Under the pieces are notes generated by a model that saw nothing but the letters and a program-made list of their open reading frames with translations, was not told the DNA's origin and ran no database searches. From NCBI GenBank assembly GCA_041319085.1, contig CP101033.1, forward strand, positions 3,498,501 through 3,562,500: a DNA stretch of 64,000 nucleotides, read 5' to 3'. Position numbers and translations under genes: made by a program. Positions within the stretch are counted from its first letter, which is position 1. The number at the start of each line of letters is the position of its first letter. Below are positions 43,704-53,476 of the stretch, piece after piece. This DNA is from Aeromonas veronii. GTDB taxonomy: Bacteria; Pseudomonadota; Gammaproteobacteria; Enterobacterales; Aeromonadaceae.

Positions 43704-44405
43704 ATGGGCAAGTTCCTGCTTTGCTATCTGATCGGTGGTCTGGTGGCCATCAGTTGGGCTGCGCTGCCCGCTCATGGTCCCTGGGATCAGTGGGACCTCG
43801 CGATGTTTCATACCGTTAACGGCTGGATCGGGCAATCGCCGTTGTGGGCCGATCTGGTGGCCATCACCAATAACCGGCTGTTCGATCTGGCGGTACTGGC
43901 TTGCATGGGGCTGATCCTGGCCCGCTGTTTCTTCGCCCGGGATCTGGCGGGTCGTCGCCAGCTAGTGGCGATGGGCATAGTGATGTTGCTGAGCGCACTG
44001 GTGATCAACCAGCTTGGTCACAGATTGCCGGTGGAGCGACCCAGCCCGACCCTGATGGTGGCTGATGCGCTGCGGGTGACCCAGATCAGCGGTATTCCGA
44101 CCAAGGACTCTTCCGGCGATAGCTTCCCCGGGGATCACGCCCTGTTCCTGATGATCTTCGCCGGCTACGCCTTGCGCTATCTGCCGCGCTGGGCGGGTGT
44201 CACCGCATTGCTGATGGTGCCGATCTTTTCCGCGCCGCGCATTCTGGCGGGCGCTCACTGGTTTACCGATGTCTATGTCGGCGCGCTGGGGCTGGCGACC
44301 CTCTGCCTGCCCTGGCTGCTGCTGACCCCGCTGGCGGATCGGCTGATCACGCGAATCGTTCCCTATCTCTCGCCATTGCCATTGCTGCGCAGCCAGACCC
44401 ACTGA
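43704..44405 (+). CDS. PAP2-superfamily membrane phosphatase, LpxT-like layout
   Basis: A 233-residue inner-membrane protein with six hydrophobic segments. The three PAP2 motifs are recognisable: HRLPVERPSPT (motif 1), SFPGDHALF (motif 2 with catalytic His; the usual SGH is PGDH) and RILAGAHWFTDVYVG (motif 3 with His and Asp). Length and topology fit LpxT-type lipid A phosphotransferases as well as undecaprenyl or phosphatidylglycerol phosphate phosphatases, so the substrate is open. Single-gene unit with its own terminator. Confidence 0.88.
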   Translation: MGKFLLCYLIGGLVAISWAALPAHGPWDQWDLAMFHTVNGWIGQSPLWADLVAITNNRLFDLAVLACMGLILARCFFARDLAGRRQLVAMGIVMLLSALVINQLGHRLPVERPSPTLMVADALRVTQISGIPTKDSSGDSFPGDHALFLMIFAGYALRYLPRWAGVTALLMVPIFSAPRILAGAHWFTDVYVGALGLATLCLPWLLLTPLADRLITRIVPYLSPLPLLRSQTH

Positions 44406-44422
44406 TTGAACAACGCTAAAAT

Positions 44423-44456
44423 AAAACGCCCCGACATCTTCATGTCGGGGCGTTTT
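44423..44456. terminator. Bidirectional terminator between PAP2 gene and galE
   Basis: A 15-bp stem AAAACGCCCCGACAT / ATGTCGGGGCGTTTT with a four-base loop. Confidence 0.92.
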
Positions 44457-44476
44457 GTTATCAACCCGCTAGAGCA

Positions 44477-45490
44477 TCAGCCTTGATAGCCGTTCGGGTT
44501 GTTGCTTTGCCAGCGCCAGGTATCGACCATCATCTGCTCCAGACCACGCTCTGCCTGCCAGCCCAGCTCGGCACGGGCCAGCGTCGGCTCTGCCCAGCAC
44601 TCGGCGATGTCGCCCGGGCGACGGGGTTTGATCTGGTAGGGAATGGGGCGGCCGCTGGCCGCTTCAAACGCCTTGACCATCTCCAGTACCGAGTAGCCCT
44701 GACCTGTGCCCAGATTATAGGTAAAGACGCCGGTGTCACTTTTGATGCGCGCCAGTGCTTTCAGGTGGCCGATGGCGAGATCCACCACATGGATGTAGTC
44801 GCGCACGCCTGTGCCATCCGGGGTCGGGTAGTCGTTGCCAAATACCCCCAGCTCCTTGAGCTTGCCGACACCCACCTGGCTGATATAGGGCAGCAGGTTG
44901 TTGGGGATGCCGTTGGGATCTTCACCAATCAGGCCGCTCTCGTGGGCGCCGACCGGGTTGAAGTAGCGCAGCAGCACGATGGCCCAGCGGGGATCGGATT
45001 TGGATAGATCGCGCAGGATCTCTTCGACCATCAGCTTGGAGCGGCCGTAGGGGTTGGTGGCACTGGTGGGGAAATCTTCCCGCAGCGGTACCGAGGCGGG
45101 ATCGCCATAGACGGTGGCTGACGAGCTGAATACCAGCCGGAAAACCCCGGCCTTGGCCATCTCCTCGCACAGCACCAGAGTGCCGCTGATGTTGTTCTGG
45201 TAGTAGGTGAGCGGGATCTGGCTCGACTCCCCGACCGCCTTGAGACCGGCGAAGTGGATCACCGATTCGATCTGGTGGTTGGCAAACAGCTGCTGCAGAC
45301 AGGTTCTGTCCAGTACATCCCCTTCAACGAAGGTGATCGGCAGGCCGGTGATCTGCTCGACCCGCTTGAGTGACTCCGGTGAGGAGTTGGAGAGGTTGTC
45401 GAGTACCACGACCTGCTGCCCCGCGCCGAGCAGCTCAACCAGGGTGTGGGAGCCGATATAGCCGGCGCCGCCTGTGACCAGTATTGTCAT
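44477..45490 (-). CDS. galE: UDP-glucose 4-epimerase
   Basis: A 337-residue extended SDR enzyme that interconverts UDP-glucose and UDP-galactose for galactose use and surface polysaccharides. The NAD site is [17 protein letters not shown], catalytic Ser is in [12 protein letters not shown] and the YxxxK is [24 protein letters not shown] and the C-terminal GDIAECWA are typical. No gal operon is nearby, so it probably serves envelope sugars. Confidence 0.96.
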   Translation of the reverse strand: MTILVTGGAGYIGSHTLVELLGAGQQVVVLDNLSNSSPESLKRVEQITGLPITFVEGDVLDRTCLQQLFANHQIESVIHFAGLKAVGESSQIPLTYYQNNISGTLVLCEEMAKAGVFRLVFSSSATVYGDPASVPLREDFPTSATNPYGRSKLMVEEILRDLSKSDPRWAIVLLRYFNPVGAHESGLIGEDPNGIPNNLLPYISQVGVGKLKELGVFGNDYPTPDGTGVRDYIHVVDLAIGHLKALARIKSDTGVFTYNLGTGQGYSVLEMVKAFEAASGRPIPYQIKPRRPGDIAECWAEPTLARAELGWQAERGLEQMMVDTWRWQSNNPNGYQG

Positions 45491-45606
45491 TTTTTATCCC
45501 GTGTTCTGGTGAAACTGGGGCTGAGTCTAGCTCCCCTGCCCACTTGGGAAAAGGTTGGAATACCGATGACGCCTTCACCACACCTCAAAAAAGCCTTCAC
45601 CACGTC

Positions 45607-46596
45607 TCAATAATCGAGACTGATATCCCCTTGCGCGGTGCAGGAGCAGGCCAGTGCCACGCCTCTCTCCAGATCCTGCGCGCTCAAGGTCATCACGCTC
45701 TGGCGCTCGATATCCCCCTCTGTGGTGCAGCGACAGCTGCCACAGACACCGGCTCGGCATGCGGCCATCATGGTTTCGCCCGCCGTTTCCAGCGCCGCCA
45801 GCAGGGTCTGACCCGGCAGGATTTTCACCTTTTTGCCGCTCTTTTTCAGGGTCAGCCAGAAGTGGTCGCTGGTGGTCTTGGTGGGCTCTGCGGGAGGAAG
45901 ACCAAAGGACTCCTGATGCAGCTGCGCCGGTGGCAATCCGAGCTCCGCCAGGATGCTACTGACCGCTGCCATATAGGGTGCCGGGCCGCAGAGATAGACA
46001 TGGCGCTCGTGCAGGTCAGGGGCCAGTTCGGCCAGCATGGCGGGGGTGAGTCGGCCACTCCAGGGGTGATCTGCAGGGGCCTGTTCCAGAATCAGGGCAT
46101 GTCGTACACCAGGATGGGCTTCAGCCAGTACAGCCAAGTCATCTGCGAAGATCACATCTGCTGGCGAGCGGGCGCTGTGAATAAAGCGGATATCGGCGTC
46201 CGGCCGTTTGGCGAGCTCGTCCCGCAGCATGGCCCACATGGGGGTGATGCCGGAGCCGGCACTGAGCAGCAGCGGCCGCTCGCAGGGCAGCGCGGTCAGG
46301 TTGAACTCGCCGAACGGGCCATCGGCCCGGATCTTGTCTCCCACCTGCAAGGTCTGGTGCAAATGGTGGGAGACCAGCCCGACATCCTTGATGGTGACCT
46401 GCCAGCAGGCATCTTGTGGGCTGGAGGAGAGGGTATAGGCGCGGCACACAGGCTTGCCGTCAATCTCGGTATGCAAGGTCACGCACTGGCCTGCCAGTAC
46501 GGGAGGGAGGCAGCCAGAAAGCGGCGCCAGCTGCCAGCTCACGACGTCGTGGGTGTTCTGTTGGCGGCCAATGCAGGTGAGCGTGAGAGAGGTCAT
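45607..46596 (-). CDS. hcr: NADH oxidoreductase for hybrid-cluster protein (Hcr)
   Basis: A 329-residue flavoprotein with an FAD domain (CRAYTLSSSPQ), an NAD domain (LLLSAGSGITPMWAML, VYLCGPAPYM) and a C-terminal plant-type 2Fe-2S domain with Cys in CRAGVCGSCRC and a later ACSC. It supplies electrons to Hcp. AGGAG lies 7 bases before the ATG at 46596. It follows hcp by 111 bases, with a terminator-like hairpin in the gap, so its level may be lower than that of hcp. Confidence 0.93.
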   Translation of the reverse strand: MTSLTLTCIGRQQNTHDVVSWQLAPLSGCLPPVLAGQCVTLHTEIDGKPVCRAYTLSSSPQDACWQVTIKDVGLVSHHLHQTLQVGDKIRADGPFGEFNLTALPCERPLLLSAGSGITPMWAMLRDELAKRPDADIRFIHSARSPADVIFADDLAVLAEAHPGVRHALILEQAPADHPWSGRLTPAMLAELAPDLHERHVYLCGPAPYMAAVSSILAELGLPPAQLHQESFGLPPAEPTKTTSDHFWLTLKKSGKKVKILPGQTLLAALETAGETMMAACRAGVCGSCRCTTEGDIERQSVMTLSAQDLERGVALACSCTAQGDISLDY

Positions 46597-46656
46597 CACA
46601 AGGCTCCTTATGTTTGAAACGGTTTGAAAAACGTCTGATGAAAAAGCCGGATCCAG

Positions 46657-46682
46657 AAAAAAGGCGAGCCGGGCGGCTCGCC
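46657..46682 (-). terminator. Internal terminator between hcp and hcr
   Basis: On the - strand GGCGAGCC / GGCTCGCC with a four-base loop is followed by six T, in the middle of the hcp-hcr unit. Confidence 0.8.
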
Positions 46683-46707
46683 AAACGCTTACAACATGAG
46701 GTGCCGA

Positions 46708-48357
46708 TTAAGCCGCCAGGATCTCGGCCAAGTCAGCTTCGACCGTGGTGGTCCCTTTCAGGCCAAACTGCTCCTCCAGCACCTTGAGCAGGGCCGGGGT
46801 GAGGAACGCAGGGGCGGTCGGGCCGGTACGAATGTCCTTCACCCCGAGCGCCAGCAGGGTGAGCAGGATGACGATGGCTTTTTGCTCGAACCAGGAGAGC
46901 ACCAGGGTCAGCGGCAGATCGTTGACGCCGCACTCGAACGCTTCTGAGAGCGCTAACGCCAGCTGGATGGCGGAGTAAGCATCGTTGCACTGACCCACGT
47001 CCAGCAGGCGCGGAATGCCGCCGATGTCGCCAAAGTCGAGCTTGTTGAACTTATACTTGCCGCAGCCCAGGGTCAGCAGCAGGCTGTCTTGCGGGGCGGC
47101 TTTGGCAAATTCGGTGAAGTAGGCGCGCTCGGCCTTATCGCCGTCACAGCCACCCACCAGGAAGAAGTGGCTGATCTCACCCGCTTTCACCTTCTCAATC
47201 ACCGCAGGGGCGGCTTGCATCAGGGCGTTGCGGGCAAAGCCGATGGTGATGAAGTGCTCGAGCTCGGTGTGTTTGAAGCCTTCCAGTGCTTGCGCCTTGG
47301 CAATCACGGCGGAGAAATCATCCCCCTCCAGATGAGTGACGCCCGGCCAGCCGACGATGGAGCGGGTGAAGATGCGATCCGAGTAGTTGCCCACATTCGG
47401 GTCGATGATGCAGTTGGAGGTCATCACCACGGCGCCCGGGAAGTTGGCAAACTCCTTCTGCTGGTTCTGCCAGGCGGAGCCGTAGTTGCCCACCAGATGG
47501 GGGTACTGCTTGAAGAAGGGGTAGGCCAGCGCGGGCAGCATCTCGCCGTGGGTGTAGACATGGATGCCGGTCCCCTTGGTCTGCTCCAGAATGAGCTTGA
47601 GATCCATCATGTCGTGGCCGGAGACCAAAATGCACTTGCCGGGGATCGGGGTGACGCGTACCTGGGTCGGTTCCGGATGGCCGAAGGCGCTGGTTTCACC
47701 CAGATCCAGCATCTCCATGACTTTGAAGTTGAGCAGGCCGATCTCCATGGCGCAGTTGAACAGCGGCTCCAGCTCGCTCGGGTCTGTGCTGAGCCAGCTC
47801 ATGATGCGGTGGAATTCGGCGGCCACCTCGTCACTCTGCTGATCCAGCACCCGGGCGTGCTCCATATAAGCGGCGGCACCCTTGAGGCCGTAGAGGCAGA
47901 GCAGGCGCAGCCCCATGATGTCTTCGTTCACCTCGCTCTTGCCCCGATTGGGGGCAGCTGGCGCGGCATGGGCAAGTTGTTCCAGCAGCTCTGTACCGGG
48001 CTCGAAGTGAGCGGACTGTGGCAAGTCGTTTACCTGCACCGCCAGCGGCGCCAGCTTGGCGGCCAGTTGCTGGCGATAAGCCAGGGCCTGATTGACGTAA
48101 GCCACGATGCGATTCGAGTCGAAGTTGACGTTGGTCAGGGTGGCGAAGAAGGCCTTGGGCACGAAGGTATCGATCTCGCGGTCGATGATGCCCTGCTCGC
48201 GGGCAGCCAGCGCCCAGGCGCTGAGCCCCTGCAGGGTATAGATCAGGACATCTTGCAGATCCGAGGTTTCCGCCGTCTTGCCGCACATACCTTGTGCATA
48301 AGCACAGCCGTTGCCTGCCGGGGTACGAATTGTCTGTTCACATTGCACACAAAACAT
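46708..48357 (-). CDS. hcp: Hybrid-cluster protein, NO reductase
   Basis: A 549-residue enzyme that reduces nitric oxide (and hydroxylamine in vitro) with a hybrid Fe-S-O cluster. The N-terminal cluster Cys are C3, C6, C18 and C25 in the enterobacterial spacing (C-X2-C-X11-C-X6-C). Later hybrid-cluster residues occur in [16 protein letters not shown] and [17 protein letters not shown]. The second of two adjacent ATGs (48357) is chosen because AGGAG then has 7-base spacing and the N-terminus equals that of E. coli. A perfect FNR box lies about 108 bases upstream, so it is expected to be induced without oxygen. Confidence 0.95.
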   Translation of the reverse strand: MFCVQCEQTIRTPAGNGCAYAQGMCGKTAETSDLQDVLIYTLQGLSAWALAAREQGIIDREIDTFVPKAFFATLTNVNFDSNRIVAYVNQALAYRQQLAAKLAPLAVQVNDLPQSAHFEPGTELLEQLAHAAPAAPNRGKSEVNEDIMGLRLLCLYGLKGAAAYMEHARVLDQQSDEVAAEFHRIMSWLSTDPSELEPLFNCAMEIGLLNFKVMEMLDLGETSAFGHPEPTQVRVTPIPGKCILVSGHDMMDLKLILEQTKGTGIHVYTHGEMLPALAYPFFKQYPHLVGNYGSAWQNQQKEFANFPGAVVMTSNCIIDPNVGNYSDRIFTRSIVGWPGVTHLEGDDFSAVIAKAQALEGFKHTELEHFITIGFARNALMQAAPAVIEKVKAGEISHFFLVGGCDGDKAERAYFTEFAKAAPQDSLLLTLGCGKYKFNKLDFGDIGGIPRLLDVGQCNDAYSAIQLALALSEAFECGVNDLPLTLVLSWFEQKAIVILLTLLALGVKDIRTGPTAPAFLTPALLKVLEEQFGLKGTTTVEADLAEILAA

Positions 48358-48458
48358 CATGCCTCTCCTAATTGGACATTTCAGTTGTTTGTTTTGTGGC
48401 GATTCTATTCCCCTCGCGAAAAACTTAATAGACATTCAATTTGCCAATTAAGATTCCC

Positions 48459-48472
48459 TTGATGCAGATCAA
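48459..48472 (-). promoter_or_regulatory. FNR box upstream of hcp
   Basis: TTGATGCAGATCAA is a perfect match to the FNR consensus TTGAT-N4-ATCAA. Its centre is about 108 bases before the hcp start, compatible with a class II site at -41.5 and a leader of about 65 bases. It abuts the dps terminator. Confidence 0.88.
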
Positions 48473-48501
48473 AAACAAAAAAGCCGCCCAGACAGGGCGG
48501 C
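48473..48501 (-). terminator. Terminator of dps
   Basis: On the - strand GCCGCCC / GGGCGGC with a five-base loop is followed by TTTTTTG. It lies 144 bases after the dps stop; those 144 bases show no other gene. Confidence 0.8.
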
Positions 48502-48644
48502 AAGCGGGTGGATAAAAGGAGAGACAACTCAGGTTTGCAACAGAACATAACAATCAAGCGGGTTGGGGCAAGGCCTGGTCAGCTGCCCCGGCCCGGCACT
48601 TCCTCAAGCCAGCATACGTACGCTGTAGCCGGCTTGGCTGACTA

Positions 48645-49112
48645 TCAGGCCAGATAAGCGCGCAGCATCCAGACCAGCTTTTCCTGCTGCTGCACATAGT
48701 CGGAGAGGATGGCGGCAGTGCCCTCATCACCGGCTTCGGCGGCCTGGCCCAGAATACGGCGCTGGGCGACCAGCAGTTCGCGGAAGCTCTCCAGCAGGGA
48801 TTCGACACAGGCGCGGCCATCGTGCAGCCCCTTTTGCTCAGAGATGGCAGAGACTTTCAGGTAGTCGCTGAAGCTGTGCATCGGCACCCCGTCCAGCGTC
48901 AGGATCCGCTCGGCCAGCGCATCGACTTTCAGCAACAGGTCGTTGTAAATCTCTTCAAATTTCAGGTGCAGTTCGAAGAACTGGTTGCCACGGATATTCC
49001 AGTGGAAGCCGCGCACGTTCATATAGAGGATCTGGTAGCTGGCCAGCAATTTGTTCAACTCGGCTGCCAGGGCTTGTGATTGAGCAGTATCAAGACCAAT
49101 CGGACTTTTCAT
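48645..49112 (-). CDS. dps: Dps-family ferritin-like DNA protection protein
   Basis: A 155-residue four-helix protein of the Dps family. NVRGFHWNIRGNQFFELHLKFEEIYNDLL carries the ferroxidase His, Asp and Glu ligands at the dimer interface. It oxidises Fe(II) with peroxide and stores iron, protecting DNA. No Lys-rich N-terminal tail is present (KSPIGLDTAQS), so direct DNA binding as in E. coli Dps is uncertain. The ATG at 49112 has GGAGG at 6 bases. A perfect 13-bp inverted repeat lies about 100 bases upstream. Confidence 0.93.
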   Translation of the reverse strand: MKSPIGLDTAQSQALAAELNKLLASYQILYMNVRGFHWNIRGNQFFELHLKFEEIYNDLLLKVDALAERILTLDGVPMHSFSDYLKVSAISEQKGLHDGRACVESLLESFRELLVAQRRILGQAAEAGDEGTAAILSDYVQQQEKLVWMLRAYLA

Positions 49113-49208
49113 CATTCACCTCCAGATTTGGAAATCGGTTTGAAATTCTCTTTCGGAACGCAGTCAGAGTAACGCCTTGCAAAATGCAGGGACAATTGCT
49201 TGTGCCTA

Positions 49209-49239
49209 ACTGTTTGATAGCTAACGGCTATCAAACAGT
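49209..49239. repeat. Perfect 13-bp inverted repeat upstream of dps
   Basis: ACTGTTTGATAGC and GCTATCAAACAGT flank a five-base spacer. Neither side has a T-tract, so it is not a standard terminator. It lies between the amidase stop and dps and could be an operator or an RNA hairpin in either transcript. Confidence 0.7.
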
Positions 49240-49267
49240 ACGCAGCAACGGGGGCAATGGATGAGGA

Positions 49268-50155
49268 TTAGGGGAAGTATTTTTCGAGCAGCGCCATCAG
49301 GATGGCCTGGCACTCGCGGTCAGGTTCGCTATCGACCTTGCTGGCGCGAAAGTGGAGCTGAAAAGCGCCCATGACGGCGCGGCTCTGCTCATCCCACTGG
49401 CCGGTCTGGGGCAGGCCGTAGCCATAGCGGGCCAGTTGCTGTTGCCATATGGCCGCATCCCAGTCGGGCAAGGAGCTGACCAGTAGCTCGGCTACCCGCT
49501 CTTCATCGGGCCAGGCGCCGACCCCGTACGTCAGATAGAGCTGGCGCCAGGGGAAGTGGGGGCCGGGATCCTGCTTGCGCTCGGGGGCGACATCGCTGTG
49601 GCCCAGCACCTGGGTCTGTGGAATCTGGTAGCGGGCGACCAGCTCCCGACTAAGGGCGCCGACGGCAGCAATCTGCTGCGGGGTATAGGGTTGCCAGCGG
49701 CGGGCATCGGGGGCCAGCGGCTCATCTTCTGCTGGATAGCCGAGGTTAACGATCTCGATGCCAAGGGAGCTGGCATTGAGCCCGGCATATTGGTGCCAGC
49801 GGCTGCGTCCCGCATGCCAGGCGCGCGCGCTGTCCGGTACCAGCTGATAGACCGGCAGCGGGGTCTCGTTACTGTCGCGGGGGATCAGGTAGTGGGCGCT
49901 CACCTTGTGCTCCGGCTCGGTCAGCAGGCGCAGGGAGTTGGCATCATCTTCATCGGTGTAGTGGAGGATCAGAAAGGCGATCCGCTCGTTCTGGTTGGCG
50001 CTCTGATAGCGGGTTGAGAGCTGATACTCGGACGGAGTACAACCACCCAGCAGCAGAACCAGTGGCAGAAAGAAGAGGGGAAGAAGACAGCGCCAGCGCC
50101 ATCCCCCTGCCACAGCCAGTCTGCTGAGCGTGGGAGGAGTGCGTCGCTGGCACAT
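49268..50155 (-). CDS. amiD: AmiD-like N-acetylmuramoyl-L-alanine amidase lipoprotein
   Basis: A 295-residue lipoprotein. The lipobox is LLGGC at about residues 35-39. An Amidase_2 zinc domain follows: FLILHYTDED, HAGRSRWHQYAGLNASSLGIEIVN and GHSDVAPERKQDPGPHFPW hold the His and Asp ligands. The C-terminal part (about 225-285, GYGLPQTGQWDEQSRAVMGAFQLHFR) is a peptidoglycan-binding domain. AmiD cleaves MurNAc-L-Ala bonds, including anhydro muropeptides, at the outer membrane. Confidence 0.9.
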   Translation of the reverse strand: MCQRRTPPTLSRLAVAGGWRWRCLLPLFFLPLVLLLGGCTPSEYQLSTRYQSANQNERIAFLILHYTDEDDANSLRLLTEPEHKVSAHYLIPRDSNETPLPVYQLVPDSARAWHAGRSRWHQYAGLNASSLGIEIVNLGYPAEDEPLAPDARRWQPYTPQQIAAVGALSRELVARYQIPQTQVLGHSDVAPERKQDPGPHFPWRQLYLTYGVGAWPDEERVAELLVSSLPDWDAAIWQQQLARYGYGLPQTGQWDEQSRAVMGAFQLHFRASKVDSEPDRECQAILMALLEKYFP

Positions 50156-50189
50156 GTCGAAGGCCCTGCCCGGTCAGCCGCGCGGCGTG

Positions 50190-50669
50190 TTAGCTGCGGT
50201 ATTTGGCAGTGAGGCCGATCAGGAAGTTGCGCAGGATCTGATCCCCGCAATCCTGATAGTGCTTGTGATCCTTGGAGCGGAACAGGGCACTGAGCTCGGA
50301 CTTGGAGAGGTTGAAGTCGGCGAGCTTGAGCGTGCCGAGCATCTCCTCTTCTTTGTAGTTGAGGCCAATGCGCAGCTTGCGCAGGATCATGTTGTTGTTG
50401 ATCCGGTTCGGGATCACCTGGGCTGGGGCATCTTCCCGCACGCCACGGCGCGCGATGATGAAGCCATCGAGGAACTGGCTCAGGGCCGAGTCGGGACAGG
50501 CAACATAGCCTGCCTCTTGCTCTTCACCTTCTGCCGCCTCTTTCATCAACCAGCTGTGCAGCTGGGCGTGAGTGACCGTCAGATTGCCCTTGGCAAACAT
50601 CTCGACCATCTGGTCGTTACTGATGGTGAGGGCGTAGCGCAGACGGCGCAGAATATCGTTGTTGGTCAT
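50190..50669 (-). CDS. yehS: YehS-like DUF1456 protein
   Basis: A 159-residue soluble protein with two copies of the DUF1456 repeat: NDILRRLRYALTISNDQMVEMFA at the start and NNMILRKLRIGLNYKEEEMLGTL after residue 90. No catalytic residues are known for this family and its role is not established. It lies between the amidase gene and barA in the same orientation. Confidence 0.9.
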   Translation of the reverse strand: MTNNDILRRLRYALTISNDQMVEMFAKGNLTVTHAQLHSWLMKEAAEGEEQEAGYVACPDSALSQFLDGFIIARRGVREDAPAQVIPNRINNNMILRKLRIGLNYKEEEMLGTLKLADFNLSKSELSALFRSKDHKHYQDCGDQILRNFLIGLTAKYRS

Positions 50670-50758
50670 GCTGACTCCTGTGTAAACGGCGCAACTTTAC
50701 CATCTGGCGGCCCTCGCGTCAGAAAAAGCGGGGGCCGGTACAGTTCAGGTCACGCTCA

Positions 50759-53476
50759 TCAAGCCTTACCGAGGTAGCGGGGCGCCTCCTGGCGCACCCG
50801 TTCCAGCGCATCTTGCAGCTCCAGCAGCTCGGGCTCCAGCTCGCTGACCGGCACGCCGTCACGCAGCTGTTGCTCCAGCTGGGAGAGCAGCCGTTGCAGT
50901 CCCGGCACCCCGGAATAGGCACAGCCACCGTTGAGGCGATGGAGCTGAGCCAGCACGTCGCTGTCCTCGATCTCGCCAGCCAACGCGCTATCCAGTACCG
51001 GCTCGACCTCGTCGAAACTGGCCAGCAGCATGGTCAGCATCTCTTTGGCAAGATGCTCTTTCCCCGCCGCCTGCCGCACCGCCAGCGCCCAGTCGATCTG
51101 CTGGGCGCCATCATTCTGGTGGCGACGATGGGCAAAATCGGTGATGAGCTGGGCCAGCATATTCTCGTCGATGGGCTTGGCCAGATAGTCGTCCATCCCC
51201 TGCCGGATCAGCCGCTCCCGTTCTCCGGGGATGGCGTGGGCGGTCACCGCCACGATCGGGGTGGTGGTGTTGAGGGACTGGTTGCGGATCGCCTGGGTGG
51301 CGCTGATGCCATCCATGATCGGCATCTGGATATCCATGAAGATGATGTCGAACGGCTGGCTCTGGGCCTGCTTGACCGCCTCCTTGCCGTTTTTGCACAC
51401 CACCACCTGACTCACCATCTCCTTGAGCATGGCGGCGATCAGCTTGAGGTTGGCGGCGTTGTCGTCCACCGCCAGCACCTTGATTGGCTGCAACTGGCGC
51501 GGCGCAGGCTGGGCAGGCAACTTCTGGCGGCTCGATTCCGGCGAGAGCAGAGCGTGCAGCAGCTTGCGGTGGTTGACCGGTTTGGATAGACAGTGCTGGG
51601 CGCCATGAGCCAGCATCGCCTCATAGAGCGCCGGCTCGTGGCTGCTGAGCAACACTATGGTGTTCTGCTGCTGGCAGTTCAGTTTGTCGAGGCGGCCGAG
51701 CACCTGCTGCGGCGTATGCAGGGTGCTGCTGCCGATGATCACCATCTCCTGCTCGCTCATCTCGGGCCAGGGATCATCGCTGGTCAGTGGCTGCACATCG
51801 AGGTGCCACTCCGCCAGCAGGGCAAGCAGCGAAGCTTGCGCGAAGGGATCCGGTTCCAGCAGCCAGAGCCGTTTGCCACGGATCCGATCCAGCGGCAGTT
51901 GCTCGGTCTGGGGCAGGGGCGAGACCTCCACATCCAGACTGAACGAGAAGATGGAGCCCTTGCCGAGCTCCGATTCGAAACGGATCTGGCCGCCCATCTG
52001 CTGCACCAGCTTCTGGGTAATGACCAGGCCCAGGCCCGTGCCGCCATAACGGCGGGAGATGGAGGAGTCGGCCTGATTGAAGGCCTGGAACAGCTGATGT
52101 TGCTGCTCTGCCGAGATGCCGATGCCGGTATCGCGGATCTGGACGTTGAGCCTCACCTTGTGGTTGCCACTGCCGATCTGCTCGATATGAACATCGACGT
52201 TGCCCTGTTCGGTGAACTTGATGGCGTTGCCGGTGAGGTTGGTCAGCACCTGTTGTAGACGCATGGGGTCGCCGGTGAGGGTGTCCGGGACGTCGGCATC
52301 CACCCGCAGGGAGAGCTCCAGCTGCTTGTCGTGGGCGCTGGGGCCGAGCAGGTGCATGGTCTCGTTGAGGGTGTCGCGCAGGCTGAACGGGATGTGCTCC
52401 AGCTGCAGCTTGCCCGCTTCCAGCTTCGAGAAGTCGAGGATGTCGTTGATGATGCCAAGCAGGTTGCGCGCCGATTTCTCGATGGTTTGCATGTAGTCGG
52501 TCTGGCTCGGGGTCAGGCTGGTTTTCAGCAGCTGGCGGGTAAAACCGATGACCCCGTTGAGCGGAGTGCGCAGCTCGTGGGACATGTTGGCCAGAAACTC
52601 CGACTTGACCCGCGCCGCCTCTTGCGCCCGTTTCTTGGCCATGTCGAGCTCGACGTTCTGGATCTCGATCTGCTCCAGGGTTTCGCGCAGGTCAGAGGTG
52701 GCCTGATCGATATTCTGCTGCATCTCTTCGTGATATTCGGAAAGCGCCTTGGCCATGGCGTTGATGCCGTTTTTCAGCATATCCAGCTCGCCGGTGAGCT
52801 GACCGCTGACCCGGGTATCGAGCCGCCCCTCCCTGATCTTGTGCACCGCCTGCACCATATTGGTGATGGGCTGGGTCACGCTCTTGACCAAGCGGAAACC
52901 AAACAGGGTACTGAAGGCCACCCCGATGAGCACCATGATCACCGCAAAGAAGGTGTCGCGGTACTGCAGCAGCATGGCCCGATCGGTCGCCATCTGCATC
53001 GAGATGTAGCCGATCATCGGCGGCTCTACATCGCTGGGCAGCGGGAAGCCATCCAGACTGGTTTCGGCCTGGATCGGGGTGCGCAAGATGATGTCGTCCC
53101 CCTGAAACGTCACACTGGTCAGATCCGGAATGGGCTCGCCATCGGGCAGCCTGAGCCGGGTGAAATCCCGGTGGTAGTTCGAGGTGACGAACAGCTGGTT
53201 GTCCTGGGTGAAGACCGCGATGGACTTGATGAAGGGGGAGTTCTTGCGGTGGGTCAGGCCAATCAGCCGCTTGAGAGATTCGCGACTGTGCTGAGTCATG
53301 CCATATTCACTGGCGATGGCCAGCGGTTCGATGATGTTGATCCCCTGATCAATGAGGTTGTTTTCCAACTGCTGGTAGCGGTGGAAGGTGAAGTAACCGG
53401 CCATCAGGCCACCGATGATCAGGGTCGGCAGGATGGTGAAGGCGAGAACGCGTGCTCTCAGGCCATATTTGGTCAT
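50759..53476 (-). CDS. barA: Hybrid sensor kinase BarA
   Basis: A 905-residue tripartite sensor that phosphorylates UvrY/GacA to induce Csr sRNAs. Membrane helices at about 9-29 and 175-195 bracket a periplasmic sensor domain, then HAMP, the DHp with His300 in NMSHELRTPLNG, an HATPase domain (GTGLGLVITQKL), a pseudo-receiver, a receiver with Asp in IIFMDIQMPIMDG and a C-terminal HPt with His in LHRLNGGCAYSG. The order and the barA/rlmD divergence match E. coli. Its start codon overlaps the stop of a 26-codon leader ORF that copies its own N-terminus. Confidence 0.96.
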   Translation of the reverse strand: MTKYGLRARVLAFTILPTLIIGGLMAGYFTFHRYQQLENNLIDQGINIIEPLAIASEYGMTQHSRESLKRLIGLTHRKNSPFIKSIAVFTQDNQLFVTSNYHRDFTRLRLPDGEPIPDLTSVTFQGDDIILRTPIQAETSLDGFPLPSDVEPPMIGYISMQMATDRAMLLQYRDTFFAVIMVLIGVAFSTLFGFRLVKSVTQPITNMVQAVHKIREGRLDTRVSGQLTGELDMLKNGINAMAKALSEYHEEMQQNIDQATSDLRETLEQIEIQNVELDMAKKRAQEAARVKSEFLANMSHELRTPLNGVIGFTRQLLKTSLTPSQTDYMQTIEKSARNLLGIINDILDFSKLEAGKLQLEHIPFSLRDTLNETMHLLGPSAHDKQLELSLRVDADVPDTLTGDPMRLQQVLTNLTGNAIKFTEQGNVDVHIEQIGSGNHKVRLNVQIRDTGIGISAEQQHQLFQAFNQADSSISRRYGGTGLGLVITQKLVQQMGGQIRFESELGKGSIFSFSLDVEVSPLPQTEQLPLDRIRGKRLWLLEPDPFAQASLLALLAEWHLDVQPLTSDDPWPEMSEQEMVIIGSSTLHTPQQVLGRLDKLNCQQQNTIVLLSSHEPALYEAMLAHGAQHCLSKPVNHRKLLHALLSPESSRQKLPAQPAPRQLQPIKVLAVDDNAANLKLIAAMLKEMVSQVVVCKNGKEAVKQAQSQPFDIIFMDIQMPIMDGISATQAIRNQSLNTTTPIVAVTAHAIPGERERLIRQGMDDYLAKPIDENMLAQLITDFAHRRHQNDGAQQIDWALAVRQAAGKEHLAKEMLTMLLASFDEVEPVLDSALAGEIEDSDVLAQLHRLNGGCAYSGVPGLQRLLSQLEQQLRDGVPVSELEPELLELQDALERVRQEAPRYLGKA

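Noticed and set aside
48420..48458. Possible NsrR site upstream of hcp
   Set aside because: AT-rich with partial symmetry (CTTAAT / CAATTAAG), but it does not match the known NsrR palindrome well enough to claim.
49209..49239. Inverted repeat considered as terminator of the amidase gene
   Set aside because: No T-tract follows on either strand.
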